The translations under genes and the position numbers were made by a program. The notes beneath the pieces are model-generated. The model saw nothing but the letters and a program-made list of their open reading frames with translations, made no database searches and was not told the origin of the DNA. From UBA6215 sp964484255 (lineage in GTDB: Bacteria; Omnitrophota; Gorgyraeia; Pluralincolimonadales; Pluralincolimonadaceae), in the NCBI GenBank assembly GCA_964484255.1, contig CAZAEH010000008.1:1-54762 (forward strand): DNA of 54,762 bases. The letters are read 5' to 3'. Positions 33,031 to 41,010 of this stretch are shown here, piece after piece; position 1 is the first letter of the stretch, and each line of letters starts with the position of its first letter.

Positions 33031-34683
33031 CTATTCGGAATGTTCCACGTGGAACATTTCCTTTTTCAGGAACAGTTCCTGTTCCGTTACGGTTAAAATG
33101 GTATTGGTAAGCCAATACATGACCAATCCCGAAGGAAGGCGGTAGAACAAGAACCCAAATAACACTGGCATCATCACTGCCATCATCTTCTGCTGCTGGA
33201 CAACTTGATCGCTAGAAGAGGATGGGGGAGCAGATAATTTCTGTTGCAAGAACATTGCTCCAGCCATAAGGATAGGTAAAATATTTAACTCATTTCCTAA
33301 TAAGGGGATATGTCCATTAAGAACCACCAGCCTATCCGGCATGGATAAATCTTTTATCCAGAGGAATGATGCGCCCCTAAGATCTGTCGACTTCATAAGC
33401 ACCTGGTAAAGAGCAAAGAACACGGGCATCTGCAGAAGCATGGGAAGGCAGCCTCCCATCGGGTTGATCTTATATTTCTTGTATAACTCCATCGTTTCTT
33501 TGTTAAGCTTCTGGGGGTTATCCTTATAGGCCTTCCTGAGAGCCTCCATTTTAGGCTGAAGAGCCTGCATCTGCTTCATCGCCTTAATACCCTTATATGT
33601 AAGCGGGAAGAGAAGGATATTGATAAAGACGGTGAGTGCTATGATCGCAAGCCCCCAATTTTTTACCAGGCTATGGAAAAATCTTAGGATCATGAACAAT
33701 ATCCTGCCGATGCTTCCCGTAAAGCCGAGATAAATAGAGTCCTCCATGCCCATCTTCAATGCGCTGATCTTGTCGTAATCGTTAGGGCCGGCATATAAAA
33801 TGAAATTCTGCGTAACAGATGCATTGGGCCCAACCGTAAATTCCATTGATTCAATCTTTGTTTGTAACACATTGTCCTGCAACTTGTTAGATGATATTTT
33901 ATTAAAAGATTCAGGCGGTTTTACTATAATGGAAAAGTAGCGGTTCTTCATGGAAACCCAGTTTACCTGCCTGCCGTCCCAGTCGATCTCTTTATTGATA
34001 GATTTCTTGTTCTTATTGGTAATCTTGCCGTCAACGTTACTGACCACTTCGACGTACATCTCATCCTGCTTAGACAAATTATTGATCCCGCTGCCCGCAA
34101 TTATTGAATACCTCATCGGCCTGGGCTGGGAGGAGCTGTTGGTAACTGTTTGCTTGAGCTCGATAGCATAGCTGTCGGGGTGGAATATATACTCTTTCTG
34201 TAAGAGCAGCCCGTCGGAAGATTTTGCCGTAAAAACCGGTCTTCCGTCGGAGACTCTGTACAGGAACGGGGCATTCCCAATCTCTTTTGATGCCCAATAC
34301 GCATAAAAAATGGAATTTTGGATATCGGGGGATTGCGAAAGGACCAGGGGTTGCCCCTCTTGGCCGGGGAATTTCTTCAGGACTATGCTTTTTATTGCTC
34401 CGCCTGCCGTTGTAAAATCTATTTTGTAATCGTCCGTCTCAAAAACTACGGTTTTGTCGTCGGCGATCTTCGTTGCCGGCGCAAGAGGAAAGGGCTCGTC
34501 CGAAGTCTGCTGCCCGACAGGCTCTTGAGCCGTAAGGACCGTTTCTTTGGCTGCGGGTTCGGGCAATACTTGCCGCTTCTTCATCTCCGGGAAGAATTTC
34601 GTCAGCACAAAAGGGCTGAAGACTATAATGACCATGGACAGCACAATCGCTAAAAGAGCTCGTTTTTCCGTATTCATGTTCAT
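33031..34683 (-). CDS. yidC: Membrane protein insertase YidC
   Basis: A 550-residue inner-membrane insertase of the Gram-negative type. It has an N-terminal helix (ALLAIVLSMVIIVFSPFVL), a large periplasmic beta domain (about 60-330) and the five-helix core with FFHSLVKNWGLAIIALTVFI, PLTYKGIKAMKQMQALQPKM, GGCLPMLLQMPVFFALYQVL and LPSGLVMYWLTNTILTVTEQ. The last residues, MFHVEHSE, are encoded by a parS palindrome. The ATG overlaps the yidD stop; a second ATG two codons on is possible. Confidence 0.96.
   Translation of the reverse strand: MNMNTEKRALLAIVLSMVIIVFSPFVLTKFFPEMKKRQVLPEPAAKETVLTAQEPVGQQTSDEPFPLAPATKIADDKTVVFETDDYKIDFTTAGGAIKSIVLKKFPGQEGQPLVLSQSPDIQNSIFYAYWASKEIGNAPFLYRVSDGRPVFTAKSSDGLLLQKEYIFHPDSYAIELKQTVTNSSSQPRPMRYSIIAGSGINNLSKQDEMYVEVVSNVDGKITNKNKKSINKEIDWDGRQVNWVSMKNRYFSIIVKPPESFNKISSNKLQDNVLQTKIESMEFTVGPNASVTQNFILYAGPNDYDKISALKMGMEDSIYLGFTGSIGRILFMILRFFHSLVKNWGLAIIALTVFINILLFPLTYKGIKAMKQMQALQPKMEALRKAYKDNPQKLNKETMELYKKYKINPMGGCLPMLLQMPVFFALYQVLMKSTDLRGASFLWIKDLSMPDRLVVLNGHIPLLGNELNILPILMAGAMFLQQKLSAPPSSSSDQVVQQQKMMAVMMPVLFGFLFYRLPSGLVMYWLTNTILTVTEQELFLKKEMFHVEHSE
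33041..33056. promoter_or_regulatory. parS site inside the 3' end of yidC
   Basis: A second perfect copy of TGTTCCACGTGGAACA lies in the yidC coding sequence, where it encodes the FHVEH stretch at the C terminus. It lies 2.0 kb from the parA-proximal parS. Confidence 0.93.
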
Positions 34684-34892
34684 TTTACCGGATCGTATCC
34701 GCCTTTGGAGAATGGGTTACACCTGATTATCCTGAACGCAGAGAGAAGAAGCCCTTTTAAGGCCCCTTTTTTCTCTATAGCCTCCACAGCATATTCCGAA
34801 CAGGAGGGATAATATCTGCAACAACGTAACTTATATCCAGATAAATAGTTACGATAAAAATTAATTACGGCTATCAGGGATCTTTTGATCAT
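34680..34892 (-). CDS. yidD: Membrane protein insertion efficiency factor YidD
   Basis: A 70-residue amphipathic, membrane-associated protein that aids YidC insertion. The family pattern is complete: INFYRNYLSGYKLRCCRYYPSCSEYA with conserved cysteines, then LLSAFRIIRCNPFSKGGYDPV. It sits between rnpA and yidC, overlapping each by 4 bases, as in most bacteria. Confidence 0.96.
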   Translation of the reverse strand: MIKRSLIAVINFYRNYLSGYKLRCCRYYPSCSEYAVEAIEKKGALKGLLLSAFRIIRCNPFSKGGYDPVK

Positions 34893-35251
34893 CGGTCGTT
34901 TCGGTATACGCGGGCTTTTGACGCCACCCCCAAAAGGTCGGCTTCCAATTGCCTGTAATCCATTTTCGCGGCTGGAGCGCGGGCTATGAATATTATATCG
35001 TAACCCTTTGAAAAACCATCCTTATTAAGCCTGAATATCTCTTTAATGTGCCTTTTAAGCTTGTTCCGCGTTACGGAAAGCCTGAAGTTCTCCTTCCTTA
35101 GCGAAACTCCTATCCTCGAGTGATCAAGGCCGTTCGGGGACACGCCTATTTTTACGGATCTACCGGAAGAAAAAACGCTCTTCTTGAGGGAAGTCCTGAA
35201 CTCGGCTGTCCTGGTTATCCTTTCGCGTTTGGCTAGGGAGAACCTCTTCAT
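34889..35251 (-). CDS. rnpA: Ribonuclease P protein component
   Basis: A 120-residue basic protein of the RNase P holoenzyme, which matures tRNA 5' ends. It starts MKRFSLAKRERITRTAEFR; the RNR-type motif is SVTRNKLKRHIKEIFRLN, and DIIFIARAPAAKMDYRQLEADL follows as the family's C-terminal block. It lies directly downstream of rpmH and overlaps yidD, the conserved origin order. Confidence 0.96.
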   Translation of the reverse strand: MKRFSLAKRERITRTAEFRTSLKKSVFSSGRSVKIGVSPNGLDHSRIGVSLRKENFRLSVTRNKLKRHIKEIFRLNKDGFSKGYDIIFIARAPAAKMDYRQLEADLLGVASKARVYRNDR

Positions 35252-35258
35252 GGCTTAT

Positions 35259-35396
35259 TTATACGCTAAGACGCTTTCTTCCTTTTTGGCGTCTCCTCCT
35301 GAGTGTCGCGCGGCCCTCCTGGGTCGACATCCTTTTCCTGAAACCGTGCGTACGTTTCCTCTTGAGGTTCGATTTAAGGGTTAAATTCTTCTTCAT
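35259..35396 (-). CDS. rpmH: Ribosomal protein L34
   Basis: A 45-residue, very basic protein read directly from the sequence: MKKNLTLKSNLKRKRTHGFR, then KRMSTQEGRATLRRRRQKGR and KRLSV. It matches L34 along its full length (SNLKRKRTHGFRKRM is the hallmark). AAGGAG lies 6 bases upstream. It is the first gene of the rpmH-rnpA-yidD-yidC-jag-mnmG series, driven by the promoter at 35424. Confidence 0.97.
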   Translation of the reverse strand: MKKNLTLKSNLKRKRTHGFRKRMSTQEGRATLRRRRQKGRKRLSV

Positions 35397-35423
35397 CCTT
35401 TTCTCCTTATAAGTTAAAGCAAA

Positions 35424-35451
35424 ATTATACCACGATTGACGGCTTAGTCAA
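35424..35451 (-). promoter_or_regulatory. Sigma70-type promoter for the rpmH operon
   Basis: On the minus strand, TTGACT (35446-35451), a 16-base spacer and a perfect TATAAT (35424-35429). It gives an rpmH leader of about 20 bases. It is divergent from the dnaA promoter. Confidence 0.75.
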
Positions 35452-35463
35452 GGCAAAAAGTTC

Positions 35464-35492
35464 TTGCAAAAAGGGCCTTGTTTTGCTATAAT
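35464..35492 (+). promoter_or_regulatory. Sigma70-type promoter for dnaA
   Basis: TTGCAA (35464-35469), a 17-base spacer and TATAAT (35487-35492). Expected start is near 35499, giving a 66-base leader that contains two DnaA boxes. Confidence 0.75.
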
Positions 35493-35529
35493 TTTGCCTG
35501 GAAAGCGGTGTTTTTCGGGATCGGGCTCC

Positions 35530-35549
35530 TGTGAATAAATTGTGAATAA
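35530..35549 (-). promoter_or_regulatory. Two DnaA boxes in the dnaA leader
   Basis: TTATTCACA occurs twice on the minus strand, at 35530-35538 and 35541-35549, 11 bp apart (one helical turn). Both match TTATNCACA. They could autoregulate dnaA or form the upstream half of a bipartite origin. Confidence 0.75.
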
Positions 35550-35564
35550 CTTTCAGCGGTATAG

Positions 35565-36917
35565 ATGGATAATACAAAGAATGCCGAAGAGGTCTGGGAT
35601 AAAGCAAAAGACCTCATCAAGGAAAAAGTAAACCCCCAAACGTTCGAGACCTGGTTTAAACCCACCAAAGGCGCCGGGATATCCGGCAGCACCTTGGCCT
35701 TGGAGGTGCCGAACAGTTTTTTCAAAGACTGGCTGTTGGAGCATCATCTTGATGTTATAAAGGCTGCGCTAAACAGCGCATCCGGCCGGACCCTGATAAT
35801 AGATTTCACATATTTACAGGCGGAACCCGAAAAATCAGCCGAACAAAAACCGCGTCCTCAGGCAAAATCCTCGGAGAAAAAACAAGGGGTACAAAATAAC
35901 CTGGGCCTCAACCCCGCTTACACCTTCGATGATTTCGTTGTCGGCCCGAGTAACAAGATGGCCCATGCCGCGGCGCTCGCGGTGGCGGAATCTCCCGCAA
36001 AAGCATACAATCCGCTCTTCATATACGGCAAAGCCGGAATGGGCAAAACGCATTTGATGAACGCTATAGGCCATTGCGTGGCAGCAAAGAACCAGAATAT
36101 GAAAGTGGTATACATAACCAGCGAGCAATTCACTAACCAGCTTATCCAGGCGATACAAAACAGGTCTACGGATAAATTCAGGATGAAATACAGGGGGGTA
36201 GACGTCCTCCTCATAGACGATGTCCATTTTATCGCAGGTAAGGAGTCCACGCAGGAAGAGTTTTTCCACACCTTTAACACCCTCCACGATGCTCATAAAC
36301 AGATCGTCCTGTCGTCGGACAAGCCGCCGAAAGAAATAGACGGTTTGGAAGAAAGGCTCGTATCCCGCTTTGAGTGGGGCCTGATCGTTTCCATATCCCA
36401 GCCTGACTTTGAGACAAGAGTAGCTATTTTGCGCCAAAAACTTAAAAGGGAAAATATAGATGTGCCTGATGATGTCATCTTCTATATAGGGGAAAAGATC
36501 AAATCTAATATACGCGAATTGGAAGGCGCCTTGAAAAGGGTTGTGGCAAATGCCGTCCTTTTAAAACAGAGCGTAACCACCGACCTGGCTCGTTCCGTGC
36601 TTAAAGACATGGTCAAGGAAAAAGAGTCGCGCATAACAGCCGAATCGATATTTGAAGAGGTTGCGGCCTATTTTAATGTCAGGGTATCCGACATAAAAGG
36701 AAGGCGCAGGACTAAGCAGATGGTGATGCCGAGACAGCTTTCTATGTACCTTATAAGGAAATTGACTGATCATTCTCTTCCGGAGATAGGCGAGTTATGC
36801 GGGGGCAGGGACCATACCACCGTAATGCATGCCTGCGAAAGTGTTGAGAGCGACTTAAAAAAGGACCAAAAAGTAAAAGAAATTGTAGGGAAACTGACCG
36901 CTTTGATAGGGGTCTGA
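35565..36917 (+). CDS. dnaA: Replication initiator DnaA
   Basis: A 450-residue AAA+ initiator that melts oriC and recruits the helicase. Domain I (about 1-80) has EEVWDKAKDLIKEKVNPQTFETW, a charged linker spans about 85-110, and the AAA+ domain starts at NPAYTFDDFVVGPSNKMAHAA. Walker A is GKAGMGKTHLM, Walker B is VDVLLIDDVHFIAGK, and the ssDNA-binding ISM region follows SEQFTNQL. The C-terminal DNA-binding signature is GELCGGRDHTTVMHAC. No obvious Shine-Dalgarno precedes the ATG (TTCAGCGGTATAG). Confidence 0.98.
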   Translation: MDNTKNAEEVWDKAKDLIKEKVNPQTFETWFKPTKGAGISGSTLALEVPNSFFKDWLLEHHLDVIKAALNSASGRTLIIDFTYLQAEPEKSAEQKPRPQAKSSEKKQGVQNNLGLNPAYTFDDFVVGPSNKMAHAAALAVAESPAKAYNPLFIYGKAGMGKTHLMNAIGHCVAAKNQNMKVVYITSEQFTNQLIQAIQNRSTDKFRMKYRGVDVLLIDDVHFIAGKESTQEEFFHTFNTLHDAHKQIVLSSDKPPKEIDGLEERLVSRFEWGLIVSISQPDFETRVAILRQKLKRENIDVPDDVIFYIGEKIKSNIRELEGALKRVVANAVLLKQSVTTDLARSVLKDMVKEKESRITAESIFEEVAAYFNVRVSDIKGRRRTKQMVMPRQLSMYLIRKLTDHSLPEIGELCGGRDHTTVMHACESVESDLKKDQKVKEIVGKLTALIGV

Positions 36918-37149
36918 TAAAAAGTTGCTTTTTAATATCTTGTGCATAACCTGTTGATTGTTGTGATTAATTTGTGTTTATTTTTCACTGTTTTTTGTTA
37001 AAGTCTTAATATGCGTATAAGCTGTGTATAATTATTTAAAAAGAAAAGGATATAACACACTGCTTTTAAATAAGTTTCAGATATATACACAATTCAACAA
37101 CCATTACTAATACTACTGTTATTTATTAATTAAATAATAAGGAGAAGAG
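36918..37149 (+). other. Candidate oriC (dnaA-dnaN intergenic region)
   Basis: A 232-bp AT-rich region between dnaA and dnaN. Minus-strand DnaA boxes TTATGCACA (36941-36949) and TTATACACA (37023-37031) match TTATNCACA exactly. TTAATCACA (36962-36970) and plus-strand ATATACACA (37083-37091) each have one mismatch. After the last box and an 11-base spacer, the strand complementary to 37104-37124 reads, 3' to 5', AAT-GAT-TAT-GAT-GAC-AAT-AAA, resembling a DnaA-trio unwinding element. An almost pure AT run (37119-37140) follows, up to the dnaN ribosome-binding site AAGGAGAAG. Confidence 0.82.
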
Positions 37150-38250
37150 ATGGAAGTAAAATTAACACGTGAATCACTGCAAAAAGGTGTGCAGACCGTG
37201 CAAAATGCGGTATCGCAAAAAAGCGGGTTACCAATCCTCTCTAATATACTTTTTGAAGCATCAAAAGATAAGATAAAACTGATAGCCACAGACCTCGAGA
37301 TAGGGATCATCTGTAAATTGGCCGGCGTAACAGTCGAAGAAGACGGCAGTATCTCTATTCCGGCAAAGAAAGTAAGTGATATAGTAAAAGAACTTCCCAA
37401 TAGTGACATACATATTTCGGCAAAAAAGAACAATCAGGTGGTTATAAAATGTGAAAAGTCGGTTTTTAAGATAATGGGTTTGCCTAAAGATGAATTCCCT
37501 AAAGTGCCGGAACTTTCGGATAAGGATTCCATAAGCATCCCCCAGCAGCAACTTAAATCCATACTTAACTCTACAGCCTTTGCCATATCGAAAGATGAAA
37601 TAAGGTATGTTCTGAACGGCATACTTTTTTCGGTAAACGATAAAAAACTGAGGGTAGTGGCTACCGACGGGAGAAGGTTGGCGATGGTGGAGAAAGACCT
37701 GCAAAAGAATCCCGGATTTTCAAGGAAAGTCATAGTACCGTCAAAAGCCGTCGGGGAGATAATGAGGATACTTAAGGATGATGGCGACGTGAATATATCA
37801 TTCAGTGAAAACCAAGTGGCTTTCGAGCTGGACGGCTCCCTGCTCATCACGAGGCTGATCGAGGGCGAATACCCGAATTATGAACAGGTAATACCCAAGC
37901 AGGGCCAGGATAAGATGTCGGTTAATAAGGATAATTTTTATGCGGCCGTAAAAAGAGCGAGCCTGTTGGCAACGCCGGATTCCCAGTCCATTAAACTGGA
38001 CATCGGGAAGAACAAGGTGATAATTTCAAAAGCTTCGCAGGACGGGAGCGAGTCCCGCGAGGACGTGGATTGCGAGTATGCCGGAGAGGACCTTTCGATC
38101 GGCTTCAACCCCAACTATCTGATGGACCCGCTTAAGAATATAAACGAGCAGGAGATAGTTTTTGAGTTTGCAGGCCAGGATAAAAGAGGTGTTCTTAGGG
38201 CGGAAGGCGGGGATTACGTATACATAGTTCTTCCCGTAAGGATGGAATAA
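37150..38250 (+). CDS. dnaN: DNA polymerase III beta clamp
   Basis: A 366-residue sliding clamp with three homologous domains. MEVKLTRESLQKGVQTVQNAVSQ starts domain I, and LNGILFSVNDKKLRVVATDGRRLA lies in domain II. YAGEDLSIGFNPNYLMDPLK and the C-terminal YVYIVLPVRME complete domain III with the hydrophobic partner-binding groove residues. AAGGAG precedes the ATG. It follows the origin region in the standard dnaA-oriC-dnaN order. Confidence 0.97.
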   Translation: MEVKLTRESLQKGVQTVQNAVSQKSGLPILSNILFEASKDKIKLIATDLEIGIICKLAGVTVEEDGSISIPAKKVSDIVKELPNSDIHISAKKNNQVVIKCEKSVFKIMGLPKDEFPKVPELSDKDSISIPQQQLKSILNSTAFAISKDEIRYVLNGILFSVNDKKLRVVATDGRRLAMVEKDLQKNPGFSRKVIVPSKAVGEIMRILKDDGDVNISFSENQVAFELDGSLLITRLIEGEYPNYEQVIPKQGQDKMSVNKDNFYAAVKRASLLATPDSQSIKLDIGKNKVIISKASQDGSESREDVDCEYAGEDLSIGFNPNYLMDPLKNINEQEIVFEFAGQDKRGVLRAEGGDYVYIVLPVRME

Positions 38251-38251
38251 A

Positions 38252-38551
38252 GTGAAAGATGGCCCCGTGCCTATAGCGCGGGCCCTGGAAGCTGTTATCA
38301 GGGACCTGGGTGACGGCAAGGCAAGAAATGCGGTACTTATTAGCAGGACATGGTCAAAGGCCGCTGGCGAGGACAGCGCAAAGCATGCGAAACCTGTAGA
38401 TATAAAGGAAGGCGTGTTAATAATACACGTAGATTCTTCAGGATGGCTGCATAAGTTAACCATGGACAAGATCCGGATATTGTCTCAGATCAACCGGGAC
38501 CTCGGTGAAGGTTCGGTAAGGGATATTAAATTAAAGATAGGGGAGATATAG
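38252..38551 (+). CDS. DciA-like helicase-loader protein (DUF721)
   Basis: A 99-residue protein of the DUF721 family, whose member DciA loads DnaB in bacteria lacking DnaC/DnaI. VLISRTWSKAAGEDSAKHAKPVDIKEGVLIIHVDSSGWLHKL is the family's core: a Trp-Ala-G pattern, then a beta-hairpin and a second Trp-Leu. The start is GTG, 1 base after dnaN, and the stop is 3 bases before gyrB, so it is embedded in the replication operon, as in many bacteria. Confidence 0.78.
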   Translation: MKDGPVPIARALEAVIRDLGDGKARNAVLISRTWSKAAGEDSAKHAKPVDIKEGVLIIHVDSSGWLHKLTMDKIRILSQINRDLGEGSVRDIKLKIGEI

Positions 38552-38554
38552 GTA

Positions 38555-40990
38555 ATGCCTAAAAGCGAACGTTACGACGCGGGAACGATACAGGTCCTGG
38601 AAGGGCTTGAGGCCGTAAGGAAGAGACCCGCTATGTATATCGGCGACACAGCCATAGGCGGGTTCCACCACCTTGTTTACGAGGTCGTCGATAACTCGAT
38701 AGATGAGGCCATGGGCGGCCACTGCTCAACGATCTCTATCGTTGTCCACAAGAACAATAGTGTCACGGTCATCGATGACGGCCGAGGAATACCCGTGGAC
38801 ATACATTCCACGGAGAAAAAGTCCGCCCTTGAAGTCGTGCTGACAAAACTGCACGCCGGCGGCAAGTTTGATCACAAGAACTATAAGGTATCCGGCGGCC
38901 TGCACGGCGTAGGCGTATCTGTGGTCAATGCGCTCTCCGAATGGCTTGAAGCCGAAGTCCGCCGAGAAGGCAAGGTATACCACCAAAGGTACGAGAGAGG
39001 CAAACCTGTCTCTAAGGTCACCATAGTAGGCAAGTCCAAGACTACCGGCACCAGGATAACGTTCAAGCCGGATAACCAGATATTCGTCGGGAAGCTCGAA
39101 TACAGCTATGATACTCTTTCAAACAGGCTGCGCGAACTCGCCTTCCTGAATAAGGGGCTGAAGATAGACCTGAAGGACGAAAGGACGAACAAGGAGAACT
39201 CTTTTAAGTTCGCGGGCGGGATAGAGTCATTCGTGGAGTTCCTGAACAAGAATAAGAACCCTTTGCACAAAAAAGTAGTCATGTTCAGCGGGGAGAAGGA
39301 CAAGATACAGATGGAAGTGGCCCTCCAGTACAACGACGGGTACGGGGAGAACCTCTTCTCTTTTGCCAATAACATAAACACCATAGAAGGCGGTTCTCAC
39401 CTTAGCGGTTTTAAGTCTGCCCTCACAAGGGTGATCAATCAATATTGCAAGAACAAGGGCCTTTTTAAGAACCAGGAGATAACCCTTTCAGGCGATGATG
39501 TCCGTGAAGGCCTTACCGCGGTCGTTTCGATAAGGATACCCGATCCGCAGTTTGAGGGTCAGACTAAGACTAAGCTTGGAAATTCGGAAGTAGAAGGACT
39601 CGTAGCTTCTATGGTCAATGAATCTTTGAGTTCTTTCCTGGAAGAGAACCCCTCTGTAGGAAACAAGATCGCGGATAAATGCCTTCTTGCAAGCAGGGCG
39701 AGGGAAGCAGCCAGGAAAGCCAGGGAGCTCACAAGGAGAAAAGGCGCCCTTGATGGGGTCGGCCTCCCCGGGAAGCTCGCGGATTGCTCCGAGAAAGACC
39801 CGGAGATCTGCGAACTGTATCTTGTCGAGGGAGACTCAGCCGGAGGCTCTGCCAAACAGGGCAGGGACCGCAGGTTCCAGGCCATACTTCCCTTGAAAGG
39901 CAAGATAATAAACGTGGAAAAGGCAAGGCTGGACAAGGTGCTGGCGAATGACGAGATCCGCACTATAATATCCGCCATAGGTTGCGGGATAGGCGAAGAG
40001 TTCGATATATCCAAGCTCCGGTATAATAAGATAATAATAATGTGCGATGCCGATGTTGACGGATCGCATATAAGGACTCTGTTATTGACCTTTTTCTATA
40101 AACAGATGAAGCCGCTCTTGGAAAAAGGCAACGTATTCATAGCCCAACCGCCTCTTTACAAGATCAAAAGAGGCAAGAGGGAAGAGTACGTCCAGACCGA
40201 AGCCCAGATGAACTCCATGCTCCTGGAGTTAGGTTCCGAGGGCCTAAAACTTACCAGGGTAAAAGAGAAAAAGGCATTTACGGATGCGCAGCTCAGGGAT
40301 ACGCTTAATAGTCTTGTTGAGTTGGAAGACCTGACAGGCGGTCTTGAGAAAAAGGGTGTAAATTTAGCAAAATACCTGGCTTCCAAGCACCAAAAGACCA
40401 AAAAACTGCCTATTTTTAGAGTAAAAGTGGATGGAAAAGACCAGTTTTTGTATAACGATGCCGAATTAGCCAAATTCGCGAAGGAAGAGGAAGAAGCCGG
40501 TGAAGATATTGAGATAAAGGAAGAGAATAAGCAGGGGGCTAACGGGAATGGTATAGACCTGCTGGAAATATACGAAGCCGAAGAAATAGAAAAATGCCTT
40601 ACCAAGCTGGAAAAGCTTGATCTCTCCGCCTCTGACTACCTTTCCCAACCCTCAGATGAAAAGTCGAAGGAAAAAGCAAAAGCTCCGTTCAGGATGGATT
40701 CAGATGACGGCACAGAAGAGTTTAACTCACTCAAGGAAGTCCTTGAGTACGTCAGGGAGCTTGGCAAGAAAGGCATGAACATACAGAGATATAAGGGTCT
40801 CGGGGAAATGAACCCGCAGCAACTTTGGGAAACAACGATGGACCCGGAAAAGAGGACGCTTTTAAAAGTTGCTATGGAAGACGCAGTAGAGGCTGAAGAA
40901 ATGTTTACTATCCTCATGGGGGATGCCGTCGAGCCCAGGAGGGAGTTCATAGAAAAGCACGCTCCGGAAGTAAGGTTCCTGGACATATAA
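38555..40990 (+). CDS. gyrB: DNA gyrase subunit B (long form with insertion)
   Basis: An 811-residue ATPase subunit. The GHKL ATPase has VDNSIDEAMGGHC, VIDDGRGIPVDIH and YKVSGGLHGVGVSVVNALS. The TOPRIM domain has LVEGDSAGGSAKQGRDRRFQA, acidic DADVDGSHIRTLLLTFF and a C-terminal GMNIQRYKGLGEMNPQQLWE. An extra segment of about 150 residues, Lys/Glu-rich, lies between QTEAQMNSMLLEL and the QRYKGLGEMNP block. That explains the length compared with about 640 in short GyrB and resembles the insertion of proteobacterial GyrB. Confidence 0.97.
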   Translation: MPKSERYDAGTIQVLEGLEAVRKRPAMYIGDTAIGGFHHLVYEVVDNSIDEAMGGHCSTISIVVHKNNSVTVIDDGRGIPVDIHSTEKKSALEVVLTKLHAGGKFDHKNYKVSGGLHGVGVSVVNALSEWLEAEVRREGKVYHQRYERGKPVSKVTIVGKSKTTGTRITFKPDNQIFVGKLEYSYDTLSNRLRELAFLNKGLKIDLKDERTNKENSFKFAGGIESFVEFLNKNKNPLHKKVVMFSGEKDKIQMEVALQYNDGYGENLFSFANNINTIEGGSHLSGFKSALTRVINQYCKNKGLFKNQEITLSGDDVREGLTAVVSIRIPDPQFEGQTKTKLGNSEVEGLVASMVNESLSSFLEENPSVGNKIADKCLLASRAREAARKARELTRRKGALDGVGLPGKLADCSEKDPEICELYLVEGDSAGGSAKQGRDRRFQAILPLKGKIINVEKARLDKVLANDEIRTIISAIGCGIGEEFDISKLRYNKIIIMCDADVDGSHIRTLLLTFFYKQMKPLLEKGNVFIAQPPLYKIKRGKREEYVQTEAQMNSMLLELGSEGLKLTRVKEKKAFTDAQLRDTLNSLVELEDLTGGLEKKGVNLAKYLASKHQKTKKLPIFRVKVDGKDQFLYNDAELAKFAKEEEEAGEDIEIKEENKQGANGNGIDLLEIYEAEEIEKCLTKLEKLDLSASDYLSQPSDEKSKEKAKAPFRMDSDDGTEEFNSLKEVLEYVRELGKKGMNIQRYKGLGEMNPQQLWETTMDPEKRTLLKVAMEDAVEAEEMFTILMGDAVEPRREFIEKHAPEVRFLDI

Positions 40991-41010
40991 AAGGGGGATC
41001 ATAGCAGAAC

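Noticed and set aside
36995..37032. Possible dnaN promoter (TTGTTA with TATAAG or TATAAT)
   Set aside because: Spacers are 15 or 26 bases and the region is AT-rich enough to give such matches by chance; dnaN may be read from dnaA.
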